Shown here: piece after piece, positions 1-7,262 of the stretch
How the letters are laid out: each line of letters starts with the position of its first letter
Numbering within the stretch: the first letter of the stretch is position 1
Assembly (NCBI GenBank): GCA_020437365.1
Contig: JAGQWM010000020.1
Location: 1-41,638, forward strand
From: Chitinophagaceae bacterium
GTDB taxonomy: Bacteria > Bacteroidota > Bacteroidia > Chitinophagales > Chitinophagaceae
Length of the DNA: 41,638 bases
Reading direction: 5' to 3'
The notes under the pieces: model-generated
What the model was told of the DNA's origin: nothing
Databases searched by the model: none
What the model saw: the letters and a program-made list of their open reading frames with translations, nothing else
Position numbers and translations under genes: made by a program

Positions 1-433
1 AAATAAGAATGAACGATGCCGAAACCGGCGGCAAAAGAAAGAAATAAATTCATGGAGATGGCGTTCAACTAAAATAGAAAAAGATAAATGGTTATAGCCA
101 GGCTGTGTCTGATTACCGGCTATGCCAAAAGCTTTTACTGTTTCCTGAATTCATTTGTGGGCCTTTCTGCCAAACACAAGGCTTGCACGCAACACACAAT
201 TTATCTGCCGTAGGCACGACAAAGGCTGAAATATTTTTCAAACTGGTAAAGGATCGCAGATTTATTTTTTAATGTGAGAAAAAAAGCGTTTATCGGGTGA
301 TGTAATTTCGAATCCATTTTTGGCGGGAGGCGAAAAAGTCCGCCAAAGACTATCGTTTCTTATAATTGTTAGTTTTCCTGGTTCGCTGAATAGCCAAACT
401 TCATTATTAGGCATTATGGTTAAGGAAGCATTA
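1..433. other. Gene-free left flank of the insertion sequence
   Basis: No convincing coding region is visible here. Reading frames entering from base 1 stop within about 15 to 32 codons, so at most the last few codons of an upstream gene could be present. Small inverted repeats occur at 206-216 (TGCC-GTA-GGCA) and at 320-346 (TTGGCGG with CCGCCAA, 13-base loop). The stretch looks like non-coding DNA or an old, unrecognisable remnant. Confidence 0.5.
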
Positions 434-466
434 TGTAATACTCCCTATTTTCTGTACCAAAAGTTT
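434..466 (+). repeat. Left terminal inverted repeat of the IS
   Basis: It starts TGTAATACTCCC. Twelve bases pair exactly with the right end, and a second conserved block (GTACCA) lies at 454-459. This is the end downstream of orfB. Confidence 0.85.
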
Positions 467-493
467 GTTTTGCTAAGCTAATATTTTTCTTGT

Positions 494-1315
494 TCATGCT
501 GCATATTTTTTTCTAGTTAATTCAAACATCTTGTTCGGGGACATTCCCAATGACTGATGTGTTTTCTGATGATAATATTCGATATGTTTTTGAACTCCTT
601 CAAAGAGTTCAATGCCTGTATCGCATGGATTTAGATAAACATAATTGTATTTGAGGTTCTTCCAAAAACGTTCTATCCAGGCATTGTCAGTGGCTCTCCC
701 TTTCCCGTCCATAGAGATATTGATTTTTTCTGATTCCAAAAAATTTATCCATGCAGAACTGGTGTATTGACTTCCCTGATCGGAGTTGATAATTTGGGGT
801 TTACCATTTCTTTTTATTGCATCTTTTAATACGTCTAAACACCATTTCTTCGTCATGGAGTTACTGATACCCCAGCCCATGATTTTGCGGCTGTGAACGT
901 CAATAAATGCTGTCATATACATAAATCCCTTCGCCATCGGTATGTAAGTAATATCTGTACACCAAACCTGGTTAACACTTTTGATGCTTAATCCCCTGAG
1001 TAAATATGGTTTAACAAATTCTTTCAAGGCTCCTTTTGTGAGGTTCTTTTTACGATATAACGTTTCATGTCCCATGATTTTAAACAATCGCCTGATACGC
1101 TTCGGGCCAACCGGATAGCCTTTTCCCTTTAACCAGTCGACAATCGATTTTACCCCTTCCGTAGGGTGTAGTAAAACATGACGGTCCATTAGGTGCATCA
1201 TCTTTACATTCTCCGGTTTCTCGGCTACAGGTTCATAATAAAATGAGCTTCTTGGAACAGAAAGAATTTCACACTGTTTGCGAATGGAAACGGTTTTATG
1301 TTTCATATTCACCAT
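494..1315 (-). CDS. IS3-family transposase OrfB (DDE integrase domain)
   Basis: This 273-residue protein is the catalytic part of the transposase. It has an N-terminal HTH_21-like segment followed by an rve-type integrase core. The catalytic triad is visible as D121 (WCTDITYIP), D179 (NSDQGSQY) and E215 (NAWIERFW). The spacing is D-57-D-35-E, and the 35-residue gap is the hallmark of IS3/retroviral integrases. Its ATG overlaps the orfA stop (ATGGTGA). The orfB frame also stays open upstream of this ATG as far as an A8 run at 1360-1353. The active enzyme is therefore probably an OrfAB fusion made by -1 frameshifting, with this ATG giving at most a regulatory short form. Length and motifs are complete for the family. 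Confidence 0.93.
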   Translation of the reverse strand: MVNMKHKTVSIRKQCEILSVPRSSFYYEPVAEKPENVKMMHLMDRHVLLHPTEGVKSIVDWLKGKGYPVGPKRIRRLFKIMGHETLYRKKNLTKGALKEFVKPYLLRGLSIKSVNQVWCTDITYIPMAKGFMYMTAFIDVHSRKIMGWGISNSMTKKWCLDVLKDAIKRNGKPQIINSDQGSQYTSSAWINFLESEKINISMDGKGRATDNAWIERFWKNLKYNYVYLNPCDTGIELFEGVQKHIEYYHQKTHQSLGMSPNKMFELTRKKYAA

Positions 1316-1626
1316 TTCAAGTCGTTGTCGTGTATCCCCAATTTCCTTGCACTTTTTTTTAAAAAGTCATTCTCTACTTTCAGCTGGCCAATCTGGGCAT
1401 ACAGTTTCTCTATTTCAACTGAATTAGATTCTTCAACCTGGTTATGCTTTCCTGTAAACAATGCAGGCATCCGCTCTAAAAACTCTGATTTCCATTTTGA
1501 AATGGTAATCACATTTACTTCAAATTGTTGACTAAGCTGTGCCAACGTTTTCTGATTCTTAATCGCTTCTAAGGCAACCTTGGCCTTGAAGTCTGCGCTA
1601 AATTTGCGTCTCATTTGTTTTGCCAT
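1309..1626 (-). CDS. IS3-family transposase OrfA (DNA-binding)
   Basis: This is a 105-residue basic protein that starts MAKQMRRKFSADFK and has a helix-turn-helix in the first 50 residues (LSQQFEVN...ISKWKSEFL). A leucine-zipper-like helix follows. This is the usual InsE/Tnp_1 form of IS3-family OrfA, which binds the terminal repeats. The frame contains the A8 run (1360-1353) needed for a -1 shift into orfB and ends seven bases into the orfB start. It is intact. Confidence 0.92.
   Translation of the reverse strand: MAKQMRRKFSADFKAKVALEAIKNQKTLAQLSQQFEVNVITISKWKSEFLERMPALFTGKHNQVEESNSVEIEKLYAQIGQLKVENDFLKKSARKLGIHDNDLKW
1353..1360 (-). promoter_or_regulatory. Probable -1 programmed frameshift site of the IS transposase
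   Basis: On the minus strand eight A's are followed by G inside orfA, giving the A-AAA-AAG type heptamer used by IS3 elements. The orfB frame is open from this site to the orfB ATG (reading KCKEIGDTRQRLEM), so a -1 slip here yields a full OrfAB fusion. No downstream stimulatory stem was checked. Confidence 0.7.
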
Positions 1627-1659
1627 TTGTTTAGTAAATTTAATGTTGATTTATTAACT

Positions 1660-1692
1660 AAACCAATGGTACTGGTTTAGGGGAGTATTACA
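1660..1692 (-). repeat. Right terminal inverted repeat of the IS
   Basis: Read on the minus strand it starts TGTAATACTCCC, matching the left end. It lies 34 bases upstream of the orfA start and would be expected to overlap the transposase promoter. Confidence 0.85.
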
Positions 1693-1818
1693 AAATTACG
1701 GAGTAAAAATATAGTTTGAGATTGGGATATGCAAGTATTTACGCAGGAATTTTATGTAAATTAATGAGTATAAATACTTATTAAATTAATTAATATGCGA
1801 ATGGAGTATGTATTTAAA

Positions 1819-4650
1819 TCACAGAAATTGAGCCGTATAGCTGCTTTTACATTGCTTAATATCAGCAGGTTTACCGGAAAATATTTTCTCCCCTCCGTTT
1901 ATACCGGCTTCGGGACCCAGCTCTATCAACCAGTCTGCCGATTTTATGACATCCAAATTGTGCTCAATAATGATAACAGAATGTCCTTGCTCAATTAAGG
2001 CATGCAGTGAGTCCAACAATTTTTTAATATCATGAAAATGTAACCCTGTTGTAGGTTCATCAAAAATGAATAAAATTTTATGCTGATGATGAGATTTGCC
2101 CAGGAAAGAAGCCAGTTTGACCCTTTGTGCTTCGCCACCGGATAAGGTATTGGAAGATTGCCCCAACTTGATATAGCCCAATCCAACATCACTCAATGGT
2201 TGTAAAGCTTTGGCAATCGTTTTTTCTTTGGCTCCGGAAAAAAAATCAATGGCTTCATCTACACTCATTTCCAAAACATCGAAAATATTTTTATCCTTGC
2301 ATGTTACTTCCAACACTTCTTCTTTAAACCGTTTGCCGCCACAGGATTCACAGACAAGATGCACATCGGCCAGGAATTGCATTTCTACAATTTGTTCTCC
2401 CTCACCTTTGCAAGTATCGCAACGGCCGCCATCCACATTGAAAGAAAAATGTTTGGGTAAAAATCCTCTTCGTTTGCTGACAGGCTGTTTTGCAAATAAC
2501 TGCCGGATTTCATCATAGGCTTTGATATACGTTACCGGGTTACTTCTTGAAGATTTACCAATCGGGTTTTGATCCACCATTTCCAATTGGCTGATTGCAT
2601 CTATATCGCCTGTTAATTTTTTGAAAGCTCCGGCTTTACCAGCTGAGACGCCTTTTATTTTTTGCAAAGCCGGGTAAAGAATTTGTTTCACCAGGGTTGT
2701 TTTACCACTTCCGCTCACGCCACTTACCACACATAGGACATTCAGTGGAAAAACAACATCTATGTTTTTTAAATTATGTTGTGCCGCACCTTCAATTTTT
2801 ATAGAACGATTCCATTTTCTAACCGAATTGGGTGTTTCTATTTTTAATGCACCGGTCAGGTATTGTCCGGTTAGGCTGTTCGGATGGGCAATAATGTCAT
2901 CGTATGTGCCTTCGGCAATGACTTCGCCACCAAGATGTGAAGCCAGCGGCCCCATATCTATAATGTGATCGGCAGCCCGCATCATCATTTCATCATGTTC
3001 TACTACCACAACCGTATTGCCCAAGTCTCTTAATTCTTGCAACACTTTTATCAGGTTGGCCGTATCCCTGGCATGCAGGCCGATGGAAGGTTCGTCTAAT
3101 ATATATAAGGAATTGGTGAGGTTGCTGCCCAAATTTCTTGTCAATTGTATGCGCTGGCTTTCGCCACCACTTAGCGAATTGGCCAAACGGCTCAACGTCA
3201 GGTAAGGCAAACCCACTTTCAATAATGTTGCTAACCGATTGTCAATTTCCGTTAAAATTCTTTTAGCAATGGCTTTATCCTGCTTCGATAAAACTTTCGG
3301 AAGTTTTTCAAAAAATTTTTTCAATTCATCAACCGGCAGGCTTCTGAGTTGCCCGATATTTTTACCATGCACTTGTACATACAAAGCTTCTTTGCGTAAA
3401 CGAAAGCCTTTGCAATCCGGGCAATCGGTTTTACCCCGATAGCGACTGAGCAAAACCCTGTATTGAATTTTATACAACTGCGATTCCACATCGGCAAAAA
3501 AATCATTGATACCTAAAACGCCGTCGGCACCTTCCCATAATAATTTGTATTGCTTGTCGGATAAATCGGCGATGGGTTTATGAATTGGAAAATTGAAAGG
3601 CTTTGCTGTTTTAATAAAATTCTTTCGCCACCAATCTAATTTTTCTCCTTTCCACGGTGCCACAGCACCTTCGTACACACTCATGCTTTTGTTGGGAATC
3701 ACTAAATCCGGATCGATACCTACAACTTGTGCAAACCCTTCGCAGGTAGGACAAGCTCCCAAGGGATTGTTGAATGAAAATAAATTGGGAGTTGGTTCTT
3801 CAAACTGGATGCCATCCATTTCGAAACGATTGTTGAAAACCAAAAGTTGTGCATCATTTACCTGCAGGAAAACTTCTCCTTCCCCTTCATAAAATGCAGT
3901 ACTAACGGAATCGGCTATGCGATGTTTATCATCTTCATCGAATGTTTTGGTAATGAGCCGGTCAACTAGTATATGTGTAATGTTTTCTTTTTTCAACGCC
4001 GCTTCACTTTGTTCCAATAATGCATCGATGCGGTGCGGTACCAATTCTTTTTTTCCGGATGAAGCAACGGTTGCCACTCGCACAAACCCTTTTTGTTCCA
4101 GTATTTTCAATTCTTCTTTGATATTCCTATTTCGATGTTGTTTGAATCGGGCCAGGATAAATACTTTTTGTTCTTTTTTTAATTTCAAAATGGCTTCCAG
4201 CACATCCGTTACGTCATCTTTTTTCACTTGCATGCCCGAAATAGGAGAAATTGTTTGACCAATCCTGGCATATAACAAACGCAGGTAATCATAAATTTCT
4301 GTCAGGCTGCCCACGGTACTTCGGGGAGTACGGCTGATGACTTTTTGTTCGATGGCGATGGCCGGGCATAGTCCTTTGATGGCATCTACGTCGGGTTTAT
4401 TCATCCGGTTCAGGAACTGCCGAGCATAAGCACTCAGGCTTTCGGCATACCTCCGTTGGCCTTCGGCAAATAAAGTATCGATAGTTAAGGAAGACTTTCC
4501 CGAGCCCGAAACACCCGTAACCACAATGAGTTGATGGCGGGGAAAAGCCACGGTAATATTTTTGAGGTTGTGCACCCGGGCACCTTTCACTAAAATATTA
4601 TCTGCGGAAATTACGGTCTTCGATTTGGCGGGAATCTTCTCTTTTATCAT
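1819..4650 (-). CDS. uvrA: Excinuclease ABC subunit A (UvrA)
   Basis: UvrA is the damage-recognition ATPase of nucleotide excision repair and loads UvrB onto lesions. At 943 residues it has the usual family length. It has two ABC ATPase halves. Walker A motifs are at 46-53 (GVSGSGKS) and 644-651 (GVSGSGKT), and ABC signatures at about 493 (LSGGESQR) and 836 (LSGGEAQR). Walker B motifs end in DEP near 519 and 864. Zinc ligands are CPTC at 300, CPDC at 410, and the C-terminal finger C744-C747-C767-C770. The CPxC pair that precedes the first finger in E. coli-type UvrA is absent; the stretch at about 271-290 reads FNNRFEMDGIQFEEP instead. As I recall this form is common in Bacteroidota. The gene stands alone and its 3' end lies 127 bp from the IS. 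Confidence 0.96.
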   Translation of the reverse strand: MIKEKIPAKSKTVISADNILVKGARVHNLKNITVAFPRHQLIVVTGVSGSGKSSLTIDTLFAEGQRRYAESLSAYARQFLNRMNKPDVDAIKGLCPAIAIEQKVISRTPRSTVGSLTEIYDYLRLLYARIGQTISPISGMQVKKDDVTDVLEAILKLKKEQKVFILARFKQHRNRNIKEELKILEQKGFVRVATVASSGKKELVPHRIDALLEQSEAALKKENITHILVDRLITKTFDEDDKHRIADSVSTAFYEGEGEVFLQVNDAQLLVFNNRFEMDGIQFEEPTPNLFSFNNPLGACPTCEGFAQVVGIDPDLVIPNKSMSVYEGAVAPWKGEKLDWWRKNFIKTAKPFNFPIHKPIADLSDKQYKLLWEGADGVLGINDFFADVESQLYKIQYRVLLSRYRGKTDCPDCKGFRLRKEALYVQVHGKNIGQLRSLPVDELKKFFEKLPKVLSKQDKAIAKRILTEIDNRLATLLKVGLPYLTLSRLANSLSGGESQRIQLTRNLGSNLTNSLYILDEPSIGLHARDTANLIKVLQELRDLGNTVVVVEHDEMMMRAADHIIDMGPLASHLGGEVIAEGTYDDIIAHPNSLTGQYLTGALKIETPNSVRKWNRSIKIEGAAQHNLKNIDVVFPLNVLCVVSGVSGSGKTTLVKQILYPALQKIKGVSAGKAGAFKKLTGDIDAISQLEMVDQNPIGKSSRSNPVTYIKAYDEIRQLFAKQPVSKRRGFLPKHFSFNVDGGRCDTCKGEGEQIVEMQFLADVHLVCESCGGKRFKEEVLEVTCKDKNIFDVLEMSVDEAIDFFSGAKEKTIAKALQPLSDVGLGYIKLGQSSNTLSGGEAQRVKLASFLGKSHHQHKILFIFDEPTTGLHFHDIKKLLDSLHALIEQGHSVIIIEHNLDVIKSADWLIELGPEAGINGGEKIFSGKPADIKQCKSSYTAQFL

Positions 4651-4943
4651 ATCTGTGATTAATATATAAGTCTTTGTAAAGCCTTGCCAGTCCTTACTTC
4701 CATCGCTATTCTTAACATTTTATTGGGAAGTATGCCCCGGAATTCCTTTTACAAATGTTTGGCAATTTACAGAAATACGCTATTTTTATTTTCCAATTAA
4801 TCCAAAAATGAAAAACAAAAAATTAATCAGCCTATAGTCATTACTTCTACTCGAATTTTTATTTTACTTTTTTTTACTGTAACCAATATCCAATTGAAAT
4901 TGTATCTGTATATACAGATGCAGCAACCTAAACTGTAGAAGTT
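4651..4943. other. Divergent intergenic region between uvrA and the sigma gene
   Basis: These 293 bases separate two divergent genes and must hold both promoters. No clear TTTG / TAnnTTTG pair was recognised for either gene. The notable element is the perfect palindrome at 4904-4919, described separately. No small gene was seen. Confidence 0.5.
4904..4919. promoter_or_regulatory. 16-bp perfect palindrome upstream of the ECF sigma gene, possible operator
   Basis: ATCTGTATATACAGAT is a perfect dyad whose last base lies 24 bases before the ATG of the sigma gene at 4944. This position suits a repressor or activator dimer acting on that gene. The binding protein is unknown. Confidence 0.45.
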
Positions 4944-5525
4944 ATGAAAGCATTATCAAAAAAAACTGACCATGAACTCATCCGTTTGTTTACAGACGGC
5001 GAAGTTGACGCCTTGGAAGCACTGATTGTGCGGCACAAGGAAAAACTGTACACGTCAATCCTGTTTCTCGTCAAGGACAAATACCTGGCCGAGGATATTT
5101 TCCAGGATTCTTTTATCCGCATAATCGACACAATGCGTGGCGGCCGCTATACCGAAGAAGGGAAATTTTTGCCTTGGGCCATGCGTATTGCCCATAATTT
5201 ATGTGTCGATCATTTCAGGAAAGTCAAAAGAACGCCGGTTATTCGAACCGGTGAAGATAAAGACATCTTCGAAATCTTAAACTTTTCGGAAGACAGTGCA
5301 GAAACGTTGATGATAAAAAAACAAAGTCACGACCGGGTACGCAATATGCTGGACAGCCTGCCGGAAGACCAGCGGGAAGTAATTATTTTACGCCATTATG
5401 CCGACATGAGTTTTAAAGAAATTGCAGCGGCTACCAATTGTAGTATTAACACTGCTTTGGGAAGAATGCGTTACGGATTGATTAATTTGCGTAAACTAAT
5501 GACGAAAAAACAAATAGCTCTTTAA
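4944..5525 (+). CDS. ECF-type RNA polymerase sigma-70 factor
   Basis: This 193-residue protein has the two-domain layout of extracytoplasmic-function sigma factors. Sigma region 2 spans about 25-95 (AEDIFQDSFIRII, then PWAMRIAHNLCVDHFRK). Region 4 spans about 133-185 (SLPEDQREVIILRHYADMSF, then an HTH around INTALGRMRYG). Such proteins redirect RNA polymerase to a small regulon. No FecR-like or zinc anti-sigma gene is adjacent: the next features are a terminator and a broken aquaporin gene, and uvrA is divergent. If it has an anti-sigma factor, that gene lies elsewhere, or control is transcriptional, perhaps through the palindrome just upstream. The ATG was chosen because region 2 begins soon after it and no earlier in-frame start is needed. 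Confidence 0.9.
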   Translation: MKALSKKTDHELIRLFTDGEVDALEALIVRHKEKLYTSILFLVKDKYLAEDIFQDSFIRIIDTMRGGRYTEEGKFLPWAMRIAHNLCVDHFRKVKRTPVIRTGEDKDIFEILNFSEDSAETLMIKKQSHDRVRNMLDSLPEDQREVIILRHYADMSFKEIAAATNCSINTALGRMRYGLINLRKLMTKKQIAL

Positions 5526-5535
5526 TAGAAAAACT

Positions 5536-5629
5536 TGTCATTCTGTATCTCCATCCGGAGAAAAACGAATTGCTGAGAAATCAGCAAATTTGTTTGCTTG
5601 CCATACCGGAAGGTTGGTACAGAATGACA
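5536..5629. repeat. Intergenic palindromic element with nested hairpins
   Basis: The outer arms TGTCATTCTGTA (5536-5547) and TACAGAATGACA (5618-5629) are perfect inverted repeats. Inside them is a second hairpin, TGCTGA-GAAA-TCAGCA, at 5571-5586. The layout of outer arms beginning TGTCATTCTG and a structured core resembles the small dispersed repeats common between genes in Bacteroidota. Whether it is repeated elsewhere in this genome cannot be seen here. Confidence 0.5.
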
Positions 5630-5636
5630 CCAAATT

Positions 5637-5670
5637 AAAAGCCTTCCTGTTGATGTACAGGAAGGCTTTT
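5637..5670 (+). terminator. Rho-independent terminator after the sigma gene
   Basis: AAAAGCCTTCCTGT (5637-5650) pairs perfectly with ACAGGAAGGCTTTT (5657-5670) across a six-base loop, giving a 14-bp stem followed by a T-run (TTTTTT). The A-rich 5' side makes it potentially bidirectional. Confidence 0.85.
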
Positions 5671-5864
5671 TTATTTGTAAACTGCGTATTGCACGTTTAT
5701 TTTATTTTAGCCTATCCTTACTGTTTCAATTTCTATATTACTACTTGGATACTTTCAACGCTTTTGTGATCGAATGATTTATACATATTCAAAAAAATAA
5801 ACCTTATTTTTATTCCCGGTATATGTAATTCCAGTATTTAACTAAACAACAAAAAAATAATATT

Positions 5865-6502
5865 ATGAGAAAATTAATTACTGAGTTTATTGGAACTTTT
5901 TTCTTAGTGCTTACCGTGGGTTTGGCCGTATTAGGTGGAGGCCCAATGCAGGAATTACTGCACCCATAGCCATTGGCCTTGTATTGATGGTGGTAGTCTA
6001 TGCCGGAGGGCATATTTCCGGAGCACATTATATTCCGGCAGTAACTTTAGGTATTTTAATTCGAGGTAAAATAAGCGTTGGTGATTCCGTGAAATATTGG
6101 ATTGTGCAATTTATCGGTGCAGCCGCAGCTGCATTTATAGTTATTTATTTATTAGGAGATAAAGTACCTACTGACAGCGCCATGATGACAAGCCCTGTAA
6201 AAGGCATGATTGCTGAATTTTTGGGCACATTTGCTCTTGTCTTTGTTGTCCTCAATACAGCTACGGCAAAAGGTACAGAAGGAAATAGTTTTTATGGCTT
6301 AGCCATTGGCCTTACTGTTACAGCGATGGCTTTTGCCTTAGGAAGTTTTTCAGGTGGTGCATTCAATCCCGGTGTAGCATTAGGAATTTCATTGATGCAC
6401 ATGGCAAGCTGGAGTGATATGTGGGTATATCTTATAGGCAGTTTGGGTGGCGCTTTGGTAGCAGCATTTGTTTTTCTGATGTGTAATAAGAATGATAAGT
6501 AA
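5865..6502 (+). pseudogene. Aquaporin/MIP-family channel gene broken by a frameshift
   Basis: The first frame starts at ATG 5865 (MRKLITEFIGTFFLVLTVGL) and runs into a stop (TAG) at 5967-5969. The remaining aquaporin sequence (ITAPIAIGLVLMVVVYAGGH...) continues in another frame to the stop at 6500-6502. The frames rejoin if one base is missing near 5939-5943 (GGAGGCCCAAT), so a single-base deletion explains the break. Both signature loops are altered: the first NPA box reads IPA (GAHYIPAVTLG, one base from NPA) and the second reads NPG (GGAFNPGVALG). Membrane segments are otherwise well kept. An internal ATG at 5984 would give a 172-residue protein lacking the first membrane helix and is unlikely to work. 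A sequencing error could explain the frameshift but not both box changes. Confidence 0.8.
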
Positions 6503-6524
6503 TTTTTAATTCAGAATAAGAAAG

Positions 6525-6545
6525 ATGCTGAATTAAATTCAGCAT
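6525..6545. repeat. Palindrome ATGCTGAA / TTCAGCAT
   Basis: Arms at 6525-6532 and 6538-6545 pair perfectly around a five-base loop, 22 bases after the aquaporin remnant. There is no T-run, so it is a weak terminator candidate. With the repeat at 6599-6617 it looks like part of a composite intergenic repeat. Confidence 0.45.
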
Positions 6546-6597
6546 GACTTTGCGTTCACGAAGATAAAACTGAATTACAAATTACTCTTAGAATGTC

Positions 6598-6810
6598 TTA
6601 CCGGACTTGATCCGGTAACCTTTTCTCTTTTATGTGAGTTATTTTAGAAAGATACTGAAACTGATTCTCATAATCATTAAACCTGAAATCATTGATAATA
6701 AACGTGTTGCTGAACCTGTCATCTAAACCTTCTTGCCTCCCTTCTTACCATATCCATACTTCCAATAATTTCAAACGGGCTTTTGTTAAAAACTCTATTG
6801 CATAAGTCAT
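6598..6810 (-). pseudogene. Remnant of a ParE/RelE-type toxin gene
   Basis: From ATG 6810 the frame reads MTYAIEFLTKARLKLLEVWIW and then a stop (TAA at 6747-6745). It continues EGRQEGLDDRFSNT in the same frame. The pattern of a beta strand ending in FLTKAR, a helix, then W-Y-E...L.DRF is that of ParE-like toxins, with the stop most likely replacing a tyrosine. After about codon 36 the similarity fades, and the frame ends after 70 codons instead of the usual 95 or so. A deletion is therefore likely as well. The 3' end runs into a palindromic repeat. It lies directly behind the antitoxin remnant, as in intact modules. Confidence 0.65.
6599..6617. repeat. Palindrome TTACCGGA / TCCGGTAA
   Basis: TTACCGGA-CTTGA-TCCGGTAA is a near-continuous dyad with the core ACTTGATCC. 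It resembles CCGGACTTGATCCGG-type dispersed palindromes seen in many bacterial genomes. It overlaps the 3' end of the toxin remnant. Confidence 0.5.
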
Positions 6811-7057
6811 TTTGCATGCCTTTTTTCTGTAGCAGTGCAATTGAAGCATCAATTTCTGTCATTGTATAACCATTTTCTTTTCCACTTGCCTAGGAATTGT
6901 ATCTTTTATCCAGTTCTTTTATAAAAGCATTATTCTTCCACCATTCTGCTTAAAGGACTATTTCATCTTCCAACATCATATATATGGCCTTAATTTTTTT
7001 ATCGTCCGCCACACGTATATAATCGTATAACTTTTCCCTTATTGCTGATGTTGTCAT
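6811..7057 (-). pseudogene. Remnant of the cognate antitoxin gene
   Basis: From ATG 7057 the frame reads MTTSAIREKLYDYIRVADDK and continues KIKAIYMMLEDEIVL to a stop at codon 36 (TAA, 6952-6950). It goes on AEWWKNNAFIKELDKRYNS to a second stop at codon 56 (TAG, 6892-6890, probably from TGG), then ASGKENGYTMTEIDASIALL. I recognise the overall form, a short helical protein with EWW...ELDKRYN.W..G...YT..E, as the antitoxin that precedes ParE/RelE toxins in many Bacteroidota. The original stop codon is also lost near the toxin start. The gene cannot make a full-length protein. Confidence 0.65.
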
Positions 7058-7262
7058 AATTTTTTACATTTCTACAAGTTTACTTTTTTTCTTTTATTAA
7101 TTTGTCACATTACAAAGTTATTGAGGCTGATTGCCTTAATAAAAAATCCGATGTTTATCGACTATTAAATTGAAAATTTAAATATGGATTGTGAGTCGGT
7201 TGGGAATAATAAAAAAAACGTCTCCTAAAGTAGACGTTTTCTAAGAAAGAAAATATTTATAA
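7058..7262. other. Gene-free stretch between the antitoxin remnant and the lipoprotein gene
   Basis: This AT-rich stretch has no coding potential. It holds the former promoter region of the toxin-antitoxin remnant and the terminator at 7215-7240. Nothing else was recognised. Confidence 0.5.
7215..7240 (-). terminator. Rho-independent terminator of the cysteine-rich lipoprotein gene
   Basis: On the minus strand a 9-bp stem, AAAACGTCT with AGACGTTTT around an eight-base loop, is followed by a run of T's (complement of 7212-7218). It starts 23 bases after the stop of the gene at 7263. Confidence 0.85.

Larger units (their letters stand above)
434..1692 (-). mobile_element. IS3-family insertion sequence, apparently intact
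   Basis: The element is 1259 bp long. It is bounded by imperfect terminal inverted repeats whose first 12 bases are identical (TGTAATACTCCC) and which match at 23 of 33 positions overall. It ends in TG...CA as IS3 elements do. It carries two overlapping frames, orfA (helix-turn-helix) and orfB (DDE integrase), with orfB in the -1 frame. No stop or frameshift breaks either frame, so the copy may be active. The three bases outside the ends (TTA on the left, AAA on the right) do not form a target-site duplication, which suggests later recombination or mutation at one edge. The subgroup was not determined. Confidence 0.9.

Noticed and set aside
301..330. tRNA T-loop-like sequence TTTCGAATCC
   Set aside because: No matching T-stem, anticodon arm or acceptor stem can be built around it.
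1298..1531. Plus-strand frame antisense to orfA, and similar antisense frames throughout uvrA, metG, ftsZ and ftsA
   Set aside because: They mirror well-supported genes on the opposite strand and have no independent features.
5984..6502. Intact 172-residue aquaporin starting at the internal ATG
   Set aside because: The conserved first membrane helix is encoded just upstream in another frame, so this is the downstream part of a broken gene.
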